DNA from: Siphonodentalium dalli
Taxonomy: Eukaryota > Mollusca > Scaphopoda > Gadilida > Siphonodentaliidae
Direction: 5' to 3'
NCBI GenBank assembly: GCA_032622095.1
Contig: CP136061.1
Coordinates: 5,900,734-5,964,733 of the forward strand
Length of the DNA: 64,000 nucleotides
How positions within the stretch are numbered: the stretch's first letter is position 1; every line of letters starts with the position of its first letter. A program made the position numbers and the translations under genes. Of this stretch, positions 58,117-64,000 are shown piece after piece. The notes beneath the pieces were generated by a model. That model was not told the DNA's origin, did no database searches, and worked only from the letters and a program-made list of their open reading frames with translations.

Positions 58117-61100
58117 TTAATTACACTCAGGACAGACGTATTGTTTTAAAGCTCGTCCTTGTTTTGCAGTAACCTTAACGCACTCCCCATGATACCATTC
58201 CCTGCAGCTGTCACATTGGATCATGAATTTGCCATCGTCTATTTTATTGCACCAGCAGTACAGAATATCTGCAGAGGAAATAGAGGCTCTTTCCTCCCCT
58301 CTTTTAATGACGGCCCGTAGCCATTTTGGCAGTTCCTCATCTCGACACAACTTAAGTCGGTCATGATGGAGTGTTACTAAACCGGTCTTAAGTCTGACCT
58401 TAAAGGTGCTCTTAGAAAGTAACTGCATTATTACGCCCGGTCCCTTCCAGTTCACCGATAGTTTTTTATTTTTCCCCTTGATAACTGCTGTGTCGCGTAG
58501 GTAAACTATATCTCCCAACTTAAATGGTTTACAAAACATCCTGGCATCGTACTTTTTCTTCATTTGGACCTGAGACTGTTTTAGTTTATCTCTAGCAATC
58601 TCATGGGCGACCCTCATTGTATTTTCCAGTTCCAAAACAAACTCAGGTATATTTTCCATGCTTTTATGAGGGAAATTTGTGGGGTACATGAGGTCGACGG
58701 GTTTGGTTACCTCTCTGCCCAACATCAAACGATTCGGAGTGAAACCGGTTTGCCGACAAACCGATGATCGCAAAGCTCCAGCTATTTGGGGTAGGAAAAT
58801 GTCCCAACTTTTCTGTTTTTTGCCCACAAAGCAGCGCACCGCGTCCATTAAAGTTCTATTATATCTTTCGCATTGGCCATTAGCGGATGGTCTATATGGC
58901 GAGCATCGGAGCTTATCAATATTCAGTGCCTTACACATTTCCGCAAAAAGATCGCTCTCAAAGTTCCGCCCTTGGTCTGTCAAAATCCCAAATGGAAGAC
59001 CAAAGCGAGTAAAGAATTCATTTATCGCTGCCCGCGCCGTATCAATAGCTGTTTGAGAAGGTAATGGAATACATTCCACCCATTTGGTGAAAGAGTCAAC
59101 GATCATGAGGACATATTCATTTCCCTGTTCCGTCCTCGGTAATGGCCCCAAAAAGTCCATGTGCACGCGTTCCATAGGTGCCCCCATTTGAATTTGTTGA
59201 AGTGGAGTGCGAGGGTGCCGGCTTTGCTTTTTACAAACATTGCAAGTCTTGCAGGCTGCCACCCAGATCTCAACATCGTTATTTAGCCCAACCCAATAAC
59301 CAATTTCCTTGACCCGCTCTTTCGTTCTACTCATTCCTTGGTGTCCAGAAAGTGGAACATTGCGGCATAACTCAAATATTTCTTTTCTCATATTAAATGG
59401 AACCACTATAACTTTTCGCCCAGTCTTGCGGGTTCTATACAAAACATTATCATTATCAAGAACGCAAAGTTCCTTATTTAACCAATAATTTTTGGCAGCA
59501 GGGCTAGATATCAGTAAATCCCCTTCCGAAGGTTCCACAGTGTTGATTAGCCAATTCAAAATAAGTTTGAGATCTGGGTCAGCGTCTTGAGCTAGCTTAA
59601 TATCGTCCGATGAGTGCTTTTGAAATTCCACTAACTGGACCGATGGTTTATGTTCAGGACCTGACCCCTTTCCGGTGAGGGAAAGGGCCATAGGATCCTT
59701 GGTTTCTCTATTTATAGTCTCTCCACCCGGATCCCAGGTCTCGTGTAGGCCTAATGGAGTATTTGGGATCAAAGGCTGTGTAAGCAACTTATTGGGGACC
59801 TCTTTGTGAGGGTTAGTCAGGTTAGTTTGAGGAGAATCCATGGTTGGTGTTACTCCAGCTGAGGCCCAAAATAAATTTAAATCAAATTTAGCGCTTTGCT
59901 CCCTTTTTCCAATTCGTGAAATGGCAGACAGAGGTATTATGTCATTCACTTCTTCCTCAAATTTCTTTCTCTTCAACTCAACCCTTTTGCAGTAGGCACA
60001 TCCCCCACAAGGCAGCGATTCAATCCCAGTCTCTGCTTTACAATATTCGTCCCATGGGATCCTACTCAGCGCATCTGCATTCGAATGTTTTTCACCCTTC
60101 CGAAATACTATTTGCATGTTAAATTGACTTAATTCGAGGAGCCATCTAGCCAATTGGCCTTGGGGCTCCTTGAAATTCATCAACCACGTAAGACTGCTGT
60201 GGTCTGTACGGAGCGTAAAAGGTTTGCCCAATAAATAATGCTTGTATTGGCGAGTAAAACATACGACAGCTAAAAGTTCCTTACGTGTGGTGCAATAATT
60301 CCGCTGTTCCTTTGATAAAGCTAGACTCCCATAGCAAATAACTTTTTCTTGCCCATTTTGTATCTGAATTAATTCAGCCCCCATACACGTTTGTGAACAA
60401 TCGGTATCTAGCAGATATGGGTCGGTTTTATTCGGAAGGGCCAATACTGGTGGGCTCGTTAGAAGTTTCCGAAGGTTTTGCCAGGCAGATTCTTCAGAAT
60501 CTCCCCATGAAAAAGGTTTTTTCCTTATAGAATCGTATAACGGTTTGGCAAGTTCTGCAAAATCTTTAACAAAGTTACGGTGATAGTTAACTAACCCCAT
60601 AAACCGCTCCACTTCCTTCGCTGATCGTGGACGTGGCCAATCTTTGACTACTTGAGTCGCACTATCCCCCATTTCTAGCCCGTTTGCACTTATGACTCTT
60701 CCAAGGAATTGCACTTCTTTTTGGAACAGAAGACATTTCCGGGGTTTTAGTTTTAAGCCATATTCCCGAAACCTCAATAGGACTTCTTTTAAATTGTTTA
60801 TGTGCGAATCTACTCCCTGCCCCATAACCAAACAATCGTCTACGAATGCCAAAGTGGTCTTCCAGAGGAGCCCGCGCAACACAAGATTCATTGCCCGACA
60901 GTAACTAGCTACCGCGCCCGTCAGTCCAAAACTTAAGCGTTCAAACTCAAAAATCCCGTATTTAGTAATAAACGCAGTCTTAGGTTGGTCTTCCTCTCGG
61001 ATACGGAGCTGGTAATACGCCTGGTTGCAGTCCAATTTTGAAGCCCATTCGTTGTCAGCTAGTGCCGCAAGACAATCATCGACTAGCGGTAGGGGAAATT

Positions 61101-63006
61101 GATCTTTTTTGGTTACCGCGTTCAATTTTCGATAATCTAAGCACCACCGCACCGTATGATCGGGTTTACGGATAAGAACCGGGACTGAACACCACTCGGA
61201 CATAGAAGGTTTAATTATTCCGGCGCCCAAAAGTTTCTTCAAGTGCGACTCCTCCTCCCCCGCAAAGGCTTCCGGGGTCCTGCGCATTCTTAATTTAACG
61301 GGTGTTGCATCACCAGTAGGAATGGTGTGCTCTATAGCCGTAAAGTGCCCAAGATCATATTCGTGGGTAGCAAAAATGTCTTGGAATTCTATTAATAAGT
61401 CTTTTAATTTCAATTGTTCTGAATAATTCAAGTGTACTATTGACCTTTCAAAAAGTTGTGATAAATGAGGGGGCAATGTTGAGATATTTCCATTTTCCAC
61501 CACAGTTTCATTGACTCGTGGGTGATTATCGCAAATCCTTTCCGACGTCAGTGAACTAATCTCAGAAACATGAGAGATTTGACGGTTCTTCCTCAGCGTT
61601 ACCGAAGACCCGGTAGGATTTAAAATGCAACAAAGTATTTCAGTGGTCCCTTTACTGTGTAACGAACACCCCACAATTATTTTATCCCCTATAACTGGTT
61701 CTACTATAAAATCGTGGGCCATGGAATTTACTCTACAACCGACCAGCCTACCTGTACGAGGGGGAATCACACATTTATTGGAAATCATTACCGGTTGAAT
61801 CCTTTCTTCCGGTTTTTTATCATTCATCCTTTGGTTAGAAAACAAATAGGAACCTACGTGTACGTCACTCTCCCTCCCGGGGCCTGTACCGACTATCATA
61901 CTCTCGCCAAGTTGGTCCTCAGGCGGTAAGACCGGGAGATCAGAACTTGCAGTCATATTGTCACCAAGTTGGTCCTCCGGCGGCAAGGCCGGGAGCTCAA
62001 AACTTGCAGTCATATTCTCACCAAGTTGGTCCTCCGGCAGCAAAGCCGGAAGATCAAAACTTGCAGTCATACTCTCACCAAGTTGGTCCTCCGGCAGCAA
62101 AGCCGGAAGATCAAAACTTGCAGTCATACTCTCACCAAGTTGGTCCTCCGGCGGCAAGGCCGGGAGATCAAAACTTTCAGTCATACTTTTACCAAAAAGA
62201 TGAGGACACTTCCTATTGACTGTACCAATTCCCACCAGCCCAAATGTACACAAAGGACTACCACAAGATATAGGAATGAGTTCGTTATTGAGGCGGAGTT
62301 CATCATTTAAGAGGTCTAAGGTCATAAAATGTTTTTTCATGAAATCATAGCCTAAGAGCATTTGATCATAAATGGGTGCTACATAGAAATTTTCCTGAAA
62401 GATTTGGGCTCCCAATTTAATCTCTACTGGCCCTACATATAACCCTCCCATACCAGAATTCCTGGCGGCTAACTTTAAGTTCACATGATTTATAATTGGC
62501 GGTGTTATAGTAAAACCTTCAAAAATCTTATCGGAAATTATGGAGACTTCTGCGGCTGAATCTATTACCGATTCCACTTCCATACCATTTAGAAATACAT
62601 TCACCATCGCCAACGGTCTTTGAACCTTATGAATCCCAACTACCGGATCGGCTGGTAAAGAGTTGCTGAGAATGTTAGGTAGAGTTTTTCCCTCTAAATC
62701 TCCCAGCAACCCTTGACAGGCCTGGTCCCTTAAAAGTGTTTGGGCTGTGATAAAGTTTGAGACTGCCATCGAGTCCTTTAAACCATTGAGTACCAAACCC
62801 TCTTGCGCCGTAAACTCTGATGTTAAATCAATCAAAATTCCCTCCGGTACTGAAATAACCTCGGGTATTGTATCACTTGAGAAATTGATCAAATCGTCAG
62901 GTATTGATTTAACTATTGAATCCATTAAGTTGTCGGGTATTGGGTTAACTTTATTGGATACCCGGCTGATATTATTGAGAGGAAATGGCTCCCCTTTAAC
63001 GGACAA
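58117..63006 (-). CDS. pol: Gypsy-type Pol polyprotein with C-terminal PHD finger
   Basis: 1629 residues as read from a TTG at 63006; the frame is open upstream into the gag overlap, so pol is probably made by -1 frameshifting. Order: N-terminal linker; retropepsin with catalytic DSA (149-151) and LLGYDF; five 22-residue repeats (about 274-369); reverse transcriptase (VRWCLDYRKLNAVTKKDQFP, catalytic FVDD at 721-724); RNase H (D867, TDHSSL at 934-939); integrase zinc region (H1222, C1252, C1255, but Arg1214 where the first His is usual); integrase core (D1284, D1344, E1380); C-terminal integrase domain (KLGDIVYL, VNWKGPG); and a PHD finger (C1584, C1586, C1598, C1601, H1606, C1609, C1625, C1628). 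The domain order PR-RT-RH-IN marks Ty3/gypsy. The frame is intact from end to end, suggesting a young copy. Confidence 0.95.
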   Translation of the reverse strand: MSVKGEPFPLNNISRVSNKVNPIPDNLMDSIVKSIPDDLINFSSDTIPEVISVPEGILIDLTSEFTAQEGLVLNGLKDSMAVSNFITAQTLLRDQACQGLLGDLEGKTLPNILSNSLPADPVVGIHKVQRPLAMVNVFLNGMEVESVIDSAAEVSIISDKIFEGFTITPPIINHVNLKLAARNSGMGGLYVGPVEIKLGAQIFQENFYVAPIYDQMLLGYDFMKKHFMTLDLLNDELRLNNELIPISCGSPLCTFGLVGIGTVNRKCPHLFGKSMTESFDLPALPPEDQLGESMTASFDLPALLPEDQLGESMTASFDLPALLPEDQLGENMTASFELPALPPEDQLGDNMTASSDLPVLPPEDQLGESMIVGTGPGRESDVHVGSYLFSNQRMNDKKPEERIQPVMISNKCVIPPRTGRLVGCRVNSMAHDFIVEPVIGDKIIVGCSLHSKGTTEILCCILNPTGSSVTLRKNRQISHVSEISSLTSERICDNHPRVNETVVENGNISTLPPHLSQLFERSIVHLNYSEQLKLKDLLIEFQDIFATHEYDLGHFTAIEHTIPTGDATPVKLRMRRTPEAFAGEEESHLKKLLGAGIIKPSMSEWCSVPVLIRKPDHTVRWCLDYRKLNAVTKKDQFPLPLVDDCLAALADNEWASKLDCNQAYYQLRIREEDQPKTAFITKYGIFEFERLSFGLTGAVASYCRAMNLVLRGLLWKTTLAFVDDCLVMGQGVDSHINNLKEVLLRFREYGLKLKPRKCLLFQKEVQFLGRVISANGLEMGDSATQVVKDWPRPRSAKEVERFMGLVNYHRNFVKDFAELAKPLYDSIRKKPFSWGDSEESAWQNLRKLLTSPPVLALPNKTDPYLLDTDCSQTCMGAELIQIQNGQEKVICYGSLALSKEQRNYCTTRKELLAVVCFTRQYKHYLLGKPFTLRTDHSSLTWLMNFKEPQGQLARWLLELSQFNMQIVFRKGEKHSNADALSRIPWDEYCKAETGIESLPCGGCAYCKRVELKRKKFEEEVNDIIPLSAISRIGKREQSAKFDLNLFWASAGVTPTMDSPQTNLTNPHKEVPNKLLTQPLIPNTPLGLHETWDPGGETINRETKDPMALSLTGKGSGPEHKPSVQLVEFQKHSSDDIKLAQDADPDLKLILNWLINTVEPSEGDLLISSPAAKNYWLNKELCVLDNDNVLYRTRKTGRKVIVVPFNMRKEIFELCRNVPLSGHQGMSRTKERVKEIGYWVGLNNDVEIWVAACKTCNVCKKQSRHPRTPLQQIQMGAPMERVHMDFLGPLPRTEQGNEYVLMIVDSFTKWVECIPLPSQTAIDTARAAINEFFTRFGLPFGILTDQGRNFESDLFAEMCKALNIDKLRCSPYRPSANGQCERYNRTLMDAVRCFVGKKQKSWDIFLPQIAGALRSSVCRQTGFTPNRLMLGREVTKPVDLMYPTNFPHKSMENIPEFVLELENTMRVAHEIARDKLKQSQVQMKKKYDARMFCKPFKLGDIVYLRDTAVIKGKNKKLSVNWKGPGVIMQLLSKSTFKVRLKTGLVTLHHDRLKLCRDEELPKWLRAVIKRGEERASISSADILYCWCNKIDDGKFMIQCDSCREWYHGECVKVTAKQGRALKQYVCPECN
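61900..62187 (-). repeat. 66-bp in-frame tandem repeat in pol
   Basis: Encodes about five copies of a 22-residue unit around LPALPPEDQLGESMTASFD, between the protease and the reverse transcriptase. The period is exactly 22 codons, and copies differ by a few residues (GEN, GDN, SSD). The plus-strand frames over it are shadows. Confidence 0.92.
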
Positions 63007-63098
63007 TTCATTTACATGTACATCTGTGTAATCAATATTTACATTTATTAGCTCATTCTTACCAACTTCCTTGAGACCATCTACAAATGGAGCCGGAA

Positions 63099-64000
63099 TC
63101 AGGCCTCTTGACCCGACTCTCTGAAGTTTGACATGCCCATTTTGTTTCCGGTTTCCGCATTTTCCGGAGGCGCTGAACGATTAAAGGGCTTGCCACTGGG
63201 ACAATTTCGAGCGTAATGGCCCCTACCCCCACAAGAAAAACAGGTAAACCTCCCTCCATTTTCCTTACTAAACCGGTTAGGCCTCTGATCATTTCCGCGC
63301 CCCCTTCCACGACCTACTCCGGGTTGAAGGTTAGATATTTGACGCATCAAAACTCCGTAGCCATCCTCAGTATTGGAGGCTTGCGACTTAACTTCTACTC
63401 TCGATACTCCCGGAGAATATTCACTTTCAAATGCCCCAACACTTCGTACTTCCCTTTTTCTTCCCAGGGCTTGAGTGGCTTGAATGTATTTCACCTTTTT
63501 TACTGCATCTTCTATGTTTGGTAGTTGGAGCCCGTTGGTATAATCCCCAGAATTCCGATCATAAAGCCCTTGACAAAATCTGGCCACAGCTTGTCCCATT
63601 ATAATATTTTCCGGTGACCCTTTCCATACTTTAGAAGCCTTCATAAGAACCCGATCCGCCCACTCCTGTAGGAGTTCATCTCTATTTTGGGTCATACTCA
63701 AGAATTGGGCGCTTAGAGTTTCGGGCGGTTGTTGGGCCCCATAATGAACCACCAATTTGTCCATCACGGCTTGGAAACCCAAATCCGGATGATTTTCGGA
63801 AAGAAAAGCGTAGTAGTCAAGAACCTTTCCCTCCAAGCTTAAACATAAGGCCGTTAATTTCTCAACTGCAGTCAATTGATGTAAAACAGCGAAGCTTTCA
63901 AACTTAGCCCGAAAACCTTCAAAGCTATTGCGGCCATCAAATTTCAATCCATGAGGGAGATTAGGAAACTTATGTCTTCGATCCCTTTCCTGAACATGGT
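63099..64000 (-). CDS. gag: Gag (5' part outside the window)
   Basis: The frame is open to the right edge of the window; residues HKFPNLPHG precede LKFDGRNSFEGFRAKFESFA. Numbering from that leucine, about 160 residues resemble the retrotransposon capsid fold (LSLEGKVLDYY, LSAQFLSMTQNRDELLQEWA, ARFCQGLYD). An Arg/Gly stretch (RGRGRG) and one CCHC zinc knuckle follow (CFSCGGRGHYARNC, residues 236-249), typical nucleocapsid features for RNA binding. Stop TGA at 63099. The pol frame overlaps the last ~80 bases in the -1 frame. The protein would assemble the particle that packages element RNA. Confidence 0.92.
   Translation of the reverse strand, partial: HVQERDRRHKFPNLPHGLKFDGRNSFEGFRAKFESFAVLHQLTAVEKLTALCLSLEGKVLDYYAFLSENHPDLGFQAVMDKLVVHYGAQQPPETLSAQFLSMTQNRDELLQEWADRVLMKASKVWKGSPENIIMGQAVARFCQGLYDRNSGDYTNGLQLPNIEDAVKKVKYIQATQALGRKREVRSVGAFESEYSPGVSRVEVKSQASNTEDGYGVLMRQISNLQPGVGRGRGRGNDQRPNRFSKENGGRFTCFSCGGRGHYARNCPSGKPFNRSAPPENAETGNKMGMSNFRESGQEA

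Noticed and set aside
61947-62310. Plus-strand frames of 81-113 codons with repeated HTLTKLVLRQQ-type units
   Set aside because: These are complementary shadows of the in-frame 66-bp repeat of pol, which is well supported on the minus strand.

Overview
The window looks like a gene-poor, repeat-packed stretch of a marine bivalve (or near-relative mollusc) genome. Evidence: tandem arrays and solo units resembling bivalve pearl/CvA-type (HINE, Helentron-associated) elements with a core monomer near 160 bp; a molluscan-style tRNA-derived SINE; introns with GT-AG borders; a metazoan endosomal gene (rabenosyn-5). Species assignment is inference.

Layout. 1-14240: a megasatellite of about 88 direct copies of a ~155-164 bp monomer with nested higher-order duplications (643, 802 and 1357 bp), ending in a HINE-like 3' tail. 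14376-23577: the 3' part of a rabenosyn-5-like gene on the + strand. One 87-bp exon is followed by an intron almost filled by ~87 copies of a 55/56-bp minisatellite made from that exon's own end plus its 5' splice site. Two decayed or alternative copies of the next exon's start come next, then the terminal exon. 23743-52593: a landscape of foldback elements: piggyBac-like TTAA elements with internal hairpins, nested palindromes, mariner/pogo-like TA elements, a hAT-like element with an 8-bp target duplication, a SINE, several minisatellites, and a few unidentified minus-strand coding-like segments. 52594-53873: a TIR element abutting a dead LINE 3' end. 54545-54638: a possible first exon of a small membrane protein.

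54769-64000 (minus strand): the 3' part of a large Ty3/gypsy-type LTR retrotransposon with open reading frames. It carries gag (cut by the window edge), then pol in the -1 frame. Pol has protease, RT, RNase H and integrase, plus a C-terminal PHD finger. A third ORF of 894 aa sits in the envelope position. It fuses a Tpt1/KptA-type RNA 2'-phosphotransferase, a C2H2 zinc finger, a linker with four PLTG-type motifs, and a complete TatD-type metal nuclease. A purine tract and a ~336-bp 3' LTR follow.

The most interesting system is this retrotransposon's third ORF: an RNA-end-healing enzyme fused to a nuclease, on an element whose integrase carries a possible histone reader. Second is the minisatellite that multiplies a consensus splice donor inside the rabenosyn intron. 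All assignments are from reading the sequence; no database search was run.
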